Below, in pieces: positions 37,718-46,075 of a stretch of DNA of 64,000 nucleotides. A program made the position numbers and the translations under genes. The stretch comes from Hoeflea algicola (GTDB lineage: Bacteria > Pseudomonadota > Alphaproteobacteria > Rhizobiales > Rhizobiaceae). Within the stretch, counting starts at the first letter, position 1, and each line of letters begins with the position of its first letter. The stretch spans positions 2,294,001 to 2,358,000 of the forward strand of contig NZ_JAOVZR010000001.1 of the NCBI RefSeq assembly GCF_026619415.1. Direction: 5' to 3'. The notes under the pieces were generated by a model. The model made no database searches, was not told the DNA's origin, and saw nothing but the letters and a program-made list of their open reading frames with translations.

Positions 37718-38356
37718 TTACGAGAGGACGACAGACCCGACGTTGGCGATAACCTGCCCCCGCCCTGCACTGTCGAACGCGACCACCAGCATCTCGTCAC
37801 GAAGATTGAACGTGGCAACGGTTGCGGAGCCGTTCAGCGTGCCGCCCGATACCGTGATCTTGTGTGCGGCGGTGCCGGTTGCCGACGTATCCTTGATGAT
37901 CAAGGTCGTATTCGGGATCACGGTGTAGGTCGCTTCGATGATGGTCGAGGCGTGGTTCAGCTCGACCAACTGGGTGCCGGGATTGACTGCGCCGGAAGCC
38001 GTCAGCTCCTGGCTGATCAGCTTGCCTTCTGACGCCTGCCCGGCGTCGCCGCCGATCGTCAGGTTGTAGGAGCCGAGCCGTGGCGTATCGCCGAACGAGA
38101 CGTTGATCACCGCGCCGGCTGGCCATGTCACACCGGACAGGTTGGTGATGGTGATGTTCGATGCGCCGAAGCTTGCCGAGAAGCCGCTGCCATCCTGTTC
38201 GTAGCTACCGAAAGCGCCGTCATTGACGGTGAGATCGCCGCCGGCCGAGCCGGCAAGAGAAGCCTGCGTAGCGCCGGTCGGGTAGGCGATTGCCACAGTG
38301 CCGTCATCCGCAACTGCGGTGGCGAGAGTGTGGACAGTGTAACCGAGAGAGGACAT
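37718..38356 (-). CDS. Putative head decoration/fibre protein
   Basis: 212 residues from ATG 38356 (GGAG upstream; a frame start at 38368 is the alternative). Almost entirely beta-rich, Ser/Thr/Gly/Ala (FGASNITITNLSGVTWPAGAV, SYNLTIGGDAGQ), with few Lys and no Cys. It follows the capsid gene and is flanked by matching terminator hairpins, implying high, separately tuned expression, as expected for a capsid-bound accessory protein. Assignment is by context. Confidence 0.6.
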   Translation of the reverse strand: MSSLGYTVHTLATAVADDGTVAIAYPTGATQASLAGSAGGDLTVNDGAFGSYEQDGSGFSASFGASNITITNLSGVTWPAGAVINVSFGDTPRLGSYNLTIGGDAGQASEGKLISQELTASGAVNPGTQLVELNHASTIIEATYTVIPNTTLIIKDTSATGTAAHKITVSGGTLNGSATVATFNLRDEMLVVAFDSAGRGQVIANVGSVVLS

Positions 38357-38385
38357 TTTATTCTCCATGAAAGGGTTGCGAGAAA

Positions 38386-38401
38386 CGGGGCCGAAGCCCC
38401 G
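38386..38401 (-). terminator. cUUCGg-loop terminator after capsid gene
   Basis: On the minus strand CGGGGC-TTCG-GCCCCG followed by TTTCTCG, 12 nt after the capsid stop. About 20 nt around it are identical to the copy at 37689-37704. Confidence 0.65.
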
Positions 38402-38412
38402 CCCTGCTGCGA

Positions 38413-39495
38413 TCAGTTGATCTCGTAGACGCCGGAAGTGTTGAGCTGACGCGCAACCATCAGGCCTGTCATGGAGACGCCGTTGTACATGACCATGCGG
38501 TCATACGGACGGGCCGGGTTGTGCTTCTTGTACTTCTGGCCATCCATGTACATCAGGCGCAGACCGCGCTTGCCCATATCGATGGCGTAGCAGAACTTGC
38601 TGCGCGACGTGTCGTCCATCGTCGGATCCCATTCGAGGTTGAGACCGCCGTGGCTCGGGTTGCCCATGGAGCCGTCGGGCGAGGCACCACGCCAACCAGT
38701 CTGAGTGTACGAGCCGTTGGCGCGCAACTCGGATTTGTAGGCGTCGATGAACTCCGAGCCGGCGAAGTACCGGGTCTTGGTCTGCCCGGTTGCGAACTTC
38801 GAGCGGCGCCGGGCGGCGATATCCAAAGCTGCGATGAGCGCGCCGCCATTGTCCTTTGACGAGGTGATCTTGTTGAGGCCACCGGAGCCGTTCGCGGATG
38901 CTGTCATGGCGTCGTTCCGCCACCAGGTGTTCGCCACACGGCTGATGCCGCCTGTCGACCCGATGAAAGGATTGTCAAGAATGAAGGCCTGGATGCCGGC
39001 GAGTGCTTTCACGTCGCTGGACCCGTCGCCGTGGACGAGGCGATCGAGCGAGAAGTTGTAGTCGGCGCCCATGCGCTCGTGCTTCTCGTCAAGAATATTG
39101 GCGAGAGCCTGAACCTCACGGCCACTCATTTCGCGGGTGCGCTGATCCGAGCCGCTTTCGACGACATCAATACCGTCGTTCTTCAACTCGGTCATAGTGA
39201 CCTGCATACCGAGATAGTGTTCCTTCCACGGCATGCGGAAGCGAACCGACCCGGTCGGGTTGTAGTGGCTGAGCTGGTCATCCCCGGTGTAACCGGAGAG
39301 AGTGCCGCCGCCGTAGCCGGAACCGACCAGGAAGGAGACGTTTTCCTTGCCGCCCGGGAACTGGCCAGCCGACGCCTGAAAAGCTGCCAGCATCGGCTTG
39401 TTTGCAACGTCCTGCTTGAAGATCGTCCCCTTGTTCAGGTTCGTCTCAAGCGCCATGTTGTTGATGTCTGCGATTTCGTCAGCAGTAAATGCCAT
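38413..39495 (-). CDS. Major capsid protein
   Basis: 360 residues. It follows the scaffold gene directly, contains FPGGKENVSFLVGSGYGGGTLSGY and a C-terminal block with RMVMYNGVSMTGLMVARQLNTSGVYEI, and is flanked by a terminator. This fits an HK97-fold capsid protein of podovirus type. No N-terminal cleaved delta domain is apparent, since scaffold is encoded separately. Confidence 0.9.
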   Translation of the reverse strand: MAFTADEIADINNMALETNLNKGTIFKQDVANKPMLAAFQASAGQFPGGKENVSFLVGSGYGGGTLSGYTGDDQLSHYNPTGSVRFRMPWKEHYLGMQVTMTELKNDGIDVVESGSDQRTREMSGREVQALANILDEKHERMGADYNFSLDRLVHGDGSSDVKALAGIQAFILDNPFIGSTGGISRVANTWWRNDAMTASANGSGGLNKITSSKDNGGALIAALDIAARRRSKFATGQTKTRYFAGSEFIDAYKSELRANGSYTQTGWRGASPDGSMGNPSHGGLNLEWDPTMDDTSRSKFCYAIDMGKRGLRLMYMDGQKYKKHNPARPYDRMVMYNGVSMTGLMVARQLNTSGVYEIN

Positions 39496-39510
39496 TACGG
39501 TGATCCTCGA

Positions 39511-40512
39511 TCAACCGGCCCTTCGCGCGATGACAGCATTGATCGCGTCATGCGTATTTTCGATTTTGGGCCGGGTGTTTCCGTTGACTTGCCCGCCGAC
39601 AACAGGGCGTACCGCTGGCTTCTGACGCTGAGCAGGAATAACCGCCGGAGGCGTGTAACTGGCCGAGACCGCGTCATACGCTTTCTGGAGCTGTGCCTTG
39701 ACCGCGTCTGCGGTCTTGGGCTTCCCTTCGCTAACCTGAAGCCACGCGATCTCCTTCTGAAGAGCGGGCAGCTTTGCGGAGAAGTTCGGGTCACGAGCCT
39801 GGCGTTCGGCTTCCCACGAAGAGACGGTTGACTGAATGGCTGTTACCGCATCGGTCTGCTGGCGCTGTTCGTTGCGCTGGCTTTCCCACTGCGTCCTGGC
39901 CTGCGTCGACTGCTGCGCTGCGCGGAGGCGACTGACTTCCATGGCTGCTTCGCGGCTCATTTCGCCGTCCTGCACCCGCTTTGTCAGGTCTTCCGGCAGC
40001 ACTTCACCCGCTGCAATCAGAACCTTCTGCACCATCGGCTTCATCTCGGCCCATGCTTTCGCCGGGTCGGTCTTCATCAGCCCGCCGATCCGCAGAATGT
40101 CAGCCGCTTCATCACCGTTGAGATTGTTCTCGGAGATGAAGGTTTCGACGTTCTTGTAGCGGTCAGCGTCAAGCTTCAGGGCGGCCCGTTCAGTCAGGAG
40201 CGCCTGGAAGCGAGGGTGCTTGTTAAACGGCACGTCCGAGTAGTCTTCGGCGTCCGGTTCTTCCTGGGTTGCTTCTTCACCGGCAGCTTGACCGGTTTCC
40301 TCTTCGCTGGCTGACGAGGCCGCCGCGTCATCTTCCCTCTTGCCCACGACATCGCGGACAACGGAGAGGGTCGTTTCTTCGGGTTTGCTTACGTCTTCTG
40401 CGGTGGACGGCTCCGCATCTGCGGATTGTTCGGCCGGTGTGGCATCCGCTTCGTCCGTTTCCGAAGCTGCCGGAACGGCCTCTTCGAGTTCGTTTTCGAG
40501 TTCAGTTGTCAA
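39511..40512 (-). CDS. Scaffolding protein
   Basis: 333 residues from a TTG start at 40512 with CAGGAG upstream. A very acidic, Glu/Ala-rich N-terminal ~90 residues precede a charged helical core (FNKHPRFQALLTERAALKLDADRYK) and a disordered C-terminus. Composition and position before the capsid gene are typical. It is preceded by its own promoter. Confidence 0.85.
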   Translation of the reverse strand: MTTELENELEEAVPAASETDEADATPAEQSADAEPSTAEDVSKPEETTLSVVRDVVGKREDDAAASSASEEETGQAAGEEATQEEPDAEDYSDVPFNKHPRFQALLTERAALKLDADRYKNVETFISENNLNGDEAADILRIGGLMKTDPAKAWAEMKPMVQKVLIAAGEVLPEDLTKRVQDGEMSREAAMEVSRLRAAQQSTQARTQWESQRNEQRQQTDAVTAIQSTVSSWEAERQARDPNFSAKLPALQKEIAWLQVSEGKPKTADAVKAQLQKAYDAVSASYTPPAVIPAQRQKPAVRPVVGGQVNGNTRPKIENTHDAINAVIARRAG

Positions 40513-40539
40513 AACTGGCTCCTGTTTTCGGTTGTTACC

Positions 40540-40568
40540 TTATTACACTGTGTCGGTTTTGTCTGCAA
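40540..40568 (-). promoter_or_regulatory. Promoter for scaffold-capsid transcripts
   Basis: TTGCAG (40563-40568), 17 bases containing ACCGACA, TAATAA (40540-40545) on the minus strand, about 25 nt before the scaffold start. A separate promoter here allows extra capsid mRNA, which the downstream hairpins then trim. Confidence 0.6.
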
Positions 40569-40594
40569 GCTGCGTGCTTGACTATTGACAAATG

Positions 40595-42799
40595 CTACAC
40601 CTGGTTCGAGCCGAAGGCTGCGGTGCTGCCCTGTTGCTCCCCGCTCTCGGTTGGTGCGTTCTGCTCTCCGGCGGCCCCTTGCGCGTTCGGATCGCTGGCC
40701 GGATCTCCGGTTGAGGCCTGCGCCAGACCGTTCTGCGCCAGGATCGACGGCATGCCGGCGGTGAGCGCTTCGGTGAGATCCATTCGATCGCCGAGGCGGC
40801 GCAAGCTTTCGCGGGCGAGCCATGACGGGTCGATGTTCGGCATCTGCAGCAGGAACGGCAGCATCTTGTTCCAGTTGTTGATCTCGATCGCCTGGTTGGG
40901 TTTGCCGGTCGATCCGGCTTCGACTTCGAGAAACAACTCGTCGGCGATCTGCGAGAGCGTCTGATGCGGCCACACCGCGCCGACGCCGACGATCTCCTTG
41001 ACCTTCTCTTCCGACATCTCGCGCAGCAACACCTGCCCGGACGCTCGCGCCACAACGGTCAGGAAGCTGTCGAGATCGTCGACGCTCGACCCGTCAGACG
41101 CAGCCGACGAATTGGCTGCAATCGCGCTTTCCGTGGCGGTGGCTTGCGCCGTGCCGCCGAATTGAGCTTCCGACGAGCCGACCACCATCTGGATATCGGT
41201 AAAAAGCTGACCGGTTTCGTAGAGGTTCGGGTCGACACCGGGAACCGGGATAACGTCAAGCACATCGCCAAGCTTCGTGCCGGGCGGCAAATTTATGCCG
41301 GTCGCAGTGAAAGGGGCCGCGCCAGCGAGCCGATCTGCGTCCGGCTGCTCCATCGCCCCGTTTGCGAACGTCCACCGTGGGCGCGCAGCCTTCCGGTGCT
41401 CTTTCATGCCTTGACGGCTGAGATTGTAATTGTGCTGCTGATCCTTCATCAGATAGACATCGGACGGGGGGAACAGCGTGGCTTCGTCCTCGACTTCGTT
41501 GAACGTCAAGGCATAAACAGGCCAGAATGTCTCGACGAAAACGTCAGGGCCGGCGGGCTCGCGCAGAAACTTGCTGTAGCCGTCGGCCGCATAATAGACG
41601 AGCCCCGACACCTTGTCGTAGTGCTTCCACACGCAGACCAGATCACCATCCTTTTTCGGCGAGAAGGTGGCCATGTCGCTCAGCTCGCGGGCGTCGTCGG
41701 TGAAGGCCGCGGTGCTGGTGTCGACATCGACCGGGTTTTTCCCGTCCCGCCCGTAGCCTGTGAAGTTGTCGCCGAGATCGACGCCGAACACCTCTTCGAC
41801 CTGGTCGCGGGTGTACATGTATTCAACCGTGAGATGACGAGAGCCGATGAAGCCCACCAGCGACTGGCAAAGCTTGTCAGGGATAACGTGCGTCGACTGC
41901 GGGTAATCTAGGCTCAGCCCCTCTCGGGTGATGATTTCTTCTTCGGCTTGCAGCGCAGCCAATGCTTTTTCGAGTTCGGCGATCTCCGGGTCATCGGGAT
42001 CGATCGGCTCATCCTCGTCTGTGACGCGCTCGGTCAAGGCCTTGAGGTGCGCGAGCCGGGCCTGAAAATCGGCCATGTGTTCGGTCACGCCGGGGCGTGG
42101 TCCGTATTCACGCTGGAAGCCGATCTCGATGTAGCCGACGCCGGTCGTGCAGGCGCGGCGCACAAGCTGCTTCATGGCGGTCTTGAAATCGAGCGGCGAC
42201 TGCTCGCGCAGCGCCTGCGAATAGAGAATTTCGAGCGTCTTGCCGATCTTCTGAATGAAGGTGCGGCGCTCCATACCCTGCTTGAAATCCTCGACCACGG
42301 CTTGCGCCTGTTCGAATGCCTGCAGCGCCTGCTGGATCTCGGGGTTGCTCTCGTCGACCACCGGCTGCCCGGTGTCCGGGTGTACCGGGAGCGAGCCAAG
42401 GAGCTGCTGGCCCTGCATCAGCGCCTGCATCGATGTCTGCAATGTCTGCGGGTTTTCGTCCCACACCGCGAAGTCCAGCGTCTCGCGCCGCCTCGCCGTG
42501 GCCTTCGGGTTCTTGGCGTAGAGCGCCGAAGTCTTCTGCTTCACATGCCTGCCGGCAAGGTTCGCCCTGTAGTGCTCTGACGGGTAGTCCTTGGCGCAAC
42601 CGTTCCGGGCCATGTACATATCCGCACGCATCTGCGTGAACGCCGGGCCGTGATGGTCCTTGTCAACCTTGATGCGCTTCTGGATCGACCGGACCAGCGC
42701 CAGCTCGGTCTCCGCAATCTTCGGCTCGGCGGCAACTTCACCCCCGGCTACTGGAGCCTCGCTGTCGGTTTGTAGTTCGTTGTCAAGTTCGAGAGCCAT
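40595..42799 (-). CDS. Portal protein (P22-like)
   Basis: 734 residues. ATG 42799 overlaps the terminase stop as TGATG. Features of large podovirus portals: N-terminal KDHHGPAFTQMRADMYMARNG, central HVIPDKLCQSLVGF and QHNYNLSRQGMKEHRKAARP, a helical C-terminal half and a disordered Gln/Ser tail. It forms the dodecameric DNA gate at the capsid vertex. Confidence 0.92.
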   Translation of the reverse strand: MALELDNELQTDSEAPVAGGEVAAEPKIAETELALVRSIQKRIKVDKDHHGPAFTQMRADMYMARNGCAKDYPSEHYRANLAGRHVKQKTSALYAKNPKATARRRETLDFAVWDENPQTLQTSMQALMQGQQLLGSLPVHPDTGQPVVDESNPEIQQALQAFEQAQAVVEDFKQGMERRTFIQKIGKTLEILYSQALREQSPLDFKTAMKQLVRRACTTGVGYIEIGFQREYGPRPGVTEHMADFQARLAHLKALTERVTDEDEPIDPDDPEIAELEKALAALQAEEEIITREGLSLDYPQSTHVIPDKLCQSLVGFIGSRHLTVEYMYTRDQVEEVFGVDLGDNFTGYGRDGKNPVDVDTSTAAFTDDARELSDMATFSPKKDGDLVCVWKHYDKVSGLVYYAADGYSKFLREPAGPDVFVETFWPVYALTFNEVEDEATLFPPSDVYLMKDQQHNYNLSRQGMKEHRKAARPRWTFANGAMEQPDADRLAGAAPFTATGINLPPGTKLGDVLDVIPVPGVDPNLYETGQLFTDIQMVVGSSEAQFGGTAQATATESAIAANSSAASDGSSVDDLDSFLTVVARASGQVLLREMSEEKVKEIVGVGAVWPHQTLSQIADELFLEVEAGSTGKPNQAIEINNWNKMLPFLLQMPNIDPSWLARESLRRLGDRMDLTEALTAGMPSILAQNGLAQASTGDPASDPNAQGAAGEQNAPTESGEQQGSTAAFGSNQV

Positions 42800-44427
42800 C
42801 AAAAACCGCCGTTCGAAGCCGCGCGTTTACGCGCCGCGTGCCATTCTTCATTACGTTTGACCCAGGCGAAGGTGCCTTCTTTCGGCGCCGCCCGCCCCGA
42901 TTTACCGCTTGAGGGGCCAAACTGGCTGCCCAAGCCGAGGCCAATATACGCGAGAGCATCGACAAAGTCATCTCGCGTTCCGTTCGGAAACGCCAGCATC
43001 TCGTCGACGGCCTTTTCAGTCCACCAGGACACTTTCGGGAAATACACCTTGCCCATGGCGACGCGAGCGGCGATTGACTGCGCACGCTGCTCCTTGTCGA
43101 CAGCCGGCGTCACCTCGACGATGTTGATGTATTTGCCGGTCTCCTGCATGCGCTTGTAGAGAAACGGGCCGATGGACTTCGATATATGGCCACGTTCAGC
43201 CCACCACAGTAGCGGCTTCATGTTGCCGCTGCCCATCGCCAGCATCGCCTCGACCGCGGCGTCCGACGCCATCCGGCGCCAGATACAGTCGATCAGATAG
43301 ATGTTGTCCTGCCGGTCGACGCCGACCTTGATGAAGCATGACGGGTCGTTACGCTGCTTGGTCCCTACCGCGTGGTCGGACGCGCAATAGAAACGCAGAT
43401 CGTCCGGCAGATCGGCAGGAGTGTAATATTGTAACGTCTCGCGCCGGAACAGGATGCCGTCGGCCACTGTCGGGCGCTGCTGGTAAAGCGCGGCGAAGCC
43501 GAGCGGATCGAGCCGTTGCTGTGACTGCAGGAAGTCGAGATCGTAGCGGGCCGGCCACAGTGCCTCACCCTCCTTACGCCCGAGCGGGTCGTCTTCTTCG
43601 GCTATCGCCGGCAGACGGATGATCTTCCACTTCTTCGCTTCGATAGCGTTGTAGCAGGGATTTTCCGGGTCTGTCAGGCGCCCGATGATGTCGTCAGAGT
43701 GCCACCGCGTCATGGTCAGAATAACGATCTTGCGCCCCATGCGCCGCGTCATGAATACTTTCGTGAACCAGTTCCAGGCTGCGTCCCTGATCGTCTGCGA
43801 GCGGGCTTCCTCGTGATCCTTGAAGAGGTCATCCCCGATGCCGAGGTTCATACCGCGCCCGGTCAGCGCCCCGCCGCGGCCAACGAAGACCAGGCGCCCG
43901 CCTTTATCGGTCTGAATGTTGTCCTTGGCGTTACCGCCGCGCCGCAGCTTGTAATCAGGGAATACGGTCTTGTGCTGCGCCGACTGCAGGATAGCCCGGG
44001 TGTCCGCGCCCATATCATTGGCCATGGTGTCGGAGTAGGACGCAACGCCGATATCCCATTCTGGATACTTCCCGCTCACCCACGCCGTTATGCTCTTGGT
44101 AGAGAGCTGCGTTTTGCCGTGCCGCGGCGGCATGCAGAAGATGATCTGGTCGGTCCCGAGCGTGCCGTCGATGAGCTTCGTCAAGTCGCTGGCGACCGCT
44201 TCGTGGAACAACTCCGGCTCGTAGCGCGACTTGGTGAAGTCGTTCATGTTGAGCGGATCGGGCATCGTGAACTTGGTGTATTCGAGCAAACTGTCGCGGG
44301 CTTTCAGAGCCGCTTCCAGCCGCTTGGCGGCTTTGAGCTGCGACTTCATCGCCGCGAGTTGCTTCTCCGGATCAACGAAGTTGTAACGCTTGCCTGTCTT
44401 CGGGTTGATCTCGTTCGGGCGTGGCAT
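42799..44427 (-). CDS. terL: Terminase large subunit
   Basis: 542 residues. ATPase motif CMPPRHGKTQ (~98-107, Walker A-like), adenine/coupling region LGIGDDLFKDHEEARS, ILTMTRWHSDDIIGRL, and a nuclease domain with FYCASDHAVGTKQRND and DFVDALAY. It packages and cuts DNA. The stop overlaps the portal start; the start overlaps the holin stop by one base. Confidence 0.96.
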   Translation of the reverse strand: MPRPNEINPKTGKRYNFVDPEKQLAAMKSQLKAAKRLEAALKARDSLLEYTKFTMPDPLNMNDFTKSRYEPELFHEAVASDLTKLIDGTLGTDQIIFCMPPRHGKTQLSTKSITAWVSGKYPEWDIGVASYSDTMANDMGADTRAILQSAQHKTVFPDYKLRRGGNAKDNIQTDKGGRLVFVGRGGALTGRGMNLGIGDDLFKDHEEARSQTIRDAAWNWFTKVFMTRRMGRKIVILTMTRWHSDDIIGRLTDPENPCYNAIEAKKWKIIRLPAIAEEDDPLGRKEGEALWPARYDLDFLQSQQRLDPLGFAALYQQRPTVADGILFRRETLQYYTPADLPDDLRFYCASDHAVGTKQRNDPSCFIKVGVDRQDNIYLIDCIWRRMASDAAVEAMLAMGSGNMKPLLWWAERGHISKSIGPFLYKRMQETGKYINIVEVTPAVDKEQRAQSIAARVAMGKVYFPKVSWWTEKAVDEMLAFPNGTRDDFVDALAYIGLGLGSQFGPSSGKSGRAAPKEGTFAWVKRNEEWHAARKRAASNGGF

Positions 44428-44765
44428 CAGTATTTCTTGCTGCCCAGCAGCTTGTCCTGTGCCACCTTGGCCGCGGTTTCGCCGCCAGATCCCATGATGA
44501 AGCCGAAGGCCAGGTAGGCGTAAGGACCGCCGCCAAACGTGTTATCGAACACCGTGGCGAGCAGACCGCCGAGGAAGATAGCCGAGAAAGCCCCGGCCAC
44601 TCCCTGCATCACCCGTCGCTTGATCTCGCCTTCCGGGGCCATCACTGCGCGTATGCACGCGCCGGACACACCCGAGAAACCGAGCAGCACAAGCTGCTCG
44701 CGAAGATCGACGATGAGCTGCAAGATTGTTGGTTTATCTGCCACGGGCTGTCTTGTCCGGTCCAT
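44427..44765 (-). CDS. Putative holin
   Basis: 112 residues. Hydrophobic segments at ~27-42, ~57-72 and ~80-95, short loops with charge, and a basic C-terminus (KLLGSKKY). Located between Rz1 and terminase in the lysis block. It resembles small phage holins (LydA-like style) but identity is inferred from topology and place. Confidence 0.68.
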   Translation of the reverse strand: MDRTRQPVADKPTILQLIVDLREQLVLLGFSGVSGACIRAVMAPEGEIKRRVMQGVAGAFSAIFLGGLLATVFDNTFGGGPYAYLAFGFIMGSGGETAAKVAQDKLLGSKKY

Positions 44766-44860
44766 GTTTAATCCGTATCTGGTTAGAACCCATATCGACC
44801 TCTGTTCAGGTTGGTGTGGTCAGGGTCGGCCCAAGTTCGCAGCTCGGGTCGGCCCGTCGG

Positions 44861-45073
44861 TTATTTCCAGCAGCCCTTGCGCGCCCCTGCCCGGTCGTTG
44901 CCGCTCACGCGGTCGTACCCGGATCGGTCCACGCTGATCAGCGCCGCGCCACCAGCCGCTGACAGATTGTTCTTCACGAACGGGGCGCAGCTATTTGAGA
45001 GCGTCGCACTCGGGCACCCGGCCAAAGTCACGCACGCACACATCAAAATCAGAAAGGCGCTGAGTTTCCGCAT
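44861..45073 (-). CDS. Outer-membrane spanin lipoprotein (Rz1-like)
   Basis: 70 residues. A lipoprotein signal with lipobox VTLAGC (Cys20) leaves a 51-residue mature peptide with Pro only near the start. It overlaps the end of the Rz-like gene in another frame, the classical Rz/Rz1 arrangement. Confidence 0.78.
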   Translation of the reverse strand: MRKLSAFLILMCACVTLAGCPSATLSNSCAPFVKNNLSAAGGAALISVDRSGYDRVSGNDRAGARKGCWK

Positions 45074-45260
45074 CGTCGGTGTTCCTGTCTCGGATGTCCT
45101 GAATGACTTGCTTGAGCGGCTTCAGCTCGGAGAGCGCTTTGCCGTCAATCCGGCCCATCGTATAAACCGGCAGCGCCGCGAGCAGCGCGCCGGCAACCAC
45201 CCCGACGCCAATCGTCAGCCAGTTGAAGCCCGGTATCAGCCTAGCGAGAAGCGCGCTCAC
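44991..45260 (-). CDS. Inner-membrane spanin (Rz-like)
   Basis: 89 residues from GTG 45260, overlapping the endolysin stop as GTGA. A membrane anchor (~13-33, LTIGVGVVAGALLAALPVYT) is followed by a periplasmic helix (LKQVIQDIRDRNTDDAETQ). With Rz1 it fuses inner and outer membranes in the last lysis step. Confidence 0.75.
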   Translation of the reverse strand: MSALLARLIPGFNWLTIGVGVVAGALLAALPVYTMGRIDGKALSELKPLKQVIQDIRDRNTDDAETQRLSDFDVCVRDFGRVPECDALK

Positions 45261-46066
45261 GCGAAGCTCTCCTGAATGTCCTTGACGGCGGCGACGATCT
45301 GCCGGCGCAGCAACAGGATCACGATCAGCCCGCCGAGCATCAACCCCCCGAACGCCAGAATAGCTTGCCAGTCCGCGCCGAGAAGTGCGCCAAGGCCGAC
45401 GCCACCAGTGCCGAAGATGCCGGTGATCCAGCTCCACAGATTTGTTTTCCGCTTGACTTGGTGCTCGACGCTGTCGGGAACAACGTGTTTCTCAACCTCG
45501 ATCTCGACCGGGACGACCTGTATATCCGCCGGGTCGCCGATCATCCCGCACGCCGCACTACGCACTTCGATCACGCGCCGCGACCAGCCCTTGCCGAAGG
45601 TCGGCCACAGCAGCGCGCCGGTCTTCCGGTTCTTGGCGCGTTTCAGGAAACCCAACCGCGCATTGCACAGATCTTCTATGACGGTGCCGACCCCATGCCG
45701 CTCGACGGCGGCCACTGTCAACGGACCGATCCGCCCGTCAACCTTCACGCCGACAACCTGTTGAAGGTACTTCGCCGCGCGGGTTGGGCCGCTGTTTACC
45801 GCAAAGTCGAACACTGCGTAGTCGACGCCCGCGGGTAGCGCGTGCGCCTGAACGGCGGCCCAATAGCCTCGGTAGTAGACGGTTGAGACTTGAGCGTCCG
45901 TTATGCTCTTGAGATCTTCAACCGTGCCGTTCGACTTCACGAAGCGGCGGAAGGTGGCCAGCGTGACGCCTTTGTTGGTGGCACCGCCGGGGTCTTTGGC
46001 GTTATTGACGAAGCCGCCTTCATGCTTGAGCACGAGAGGCAGGGCGCGGGCGAAATTGCGGTCCAT
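45257..46066 (-). CDS. Endolysin, GH108 N-acetylmuramidase with C-terminal membrane segment
   Basis: 269 residues. GH108 catalytic motif KHEGGFVNNAKDPGGATNKG with the probable catalytic Glu in HEGG, then a PG_binding_3 region (VDYAVFDFAVNSGPTRAAKYLQ, VDGRIGPLT). The C-terminal ~60 residues have one or two hydrophobic helices (LAFGGLMLGGLIVILLL). No N-terminal export signal is present. The tail could tether the enzyme to the inner membrane until holin action. Confidence 0.93.
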   Translation of the reverse strand: MDRNFARALPLVLKHEGGFVNNAKDPGGATNKGVTLATFRRFVKSNGTVEDLKSITDAQVSTVYYRGYWAAVQAHALPAGVDYAVFDFAVNSGPTRAAKYLQQVVGVKVDGRIGPLTVAAVERHGVGTVIEDLCNARLGFLKRAKNRKTGALLWPTFGKGWSRRVIEVRSAACGMIGDPADIQVVPVEIEVEKHVVPDSVEHQVKRKTNLWSWITGIFGTGGVGLGALLGADWQAILAFGGLMLGGLIVILLLRRQIVAAVKDIQESFA

Positions 46067-46075
46067 CTTACTTCC

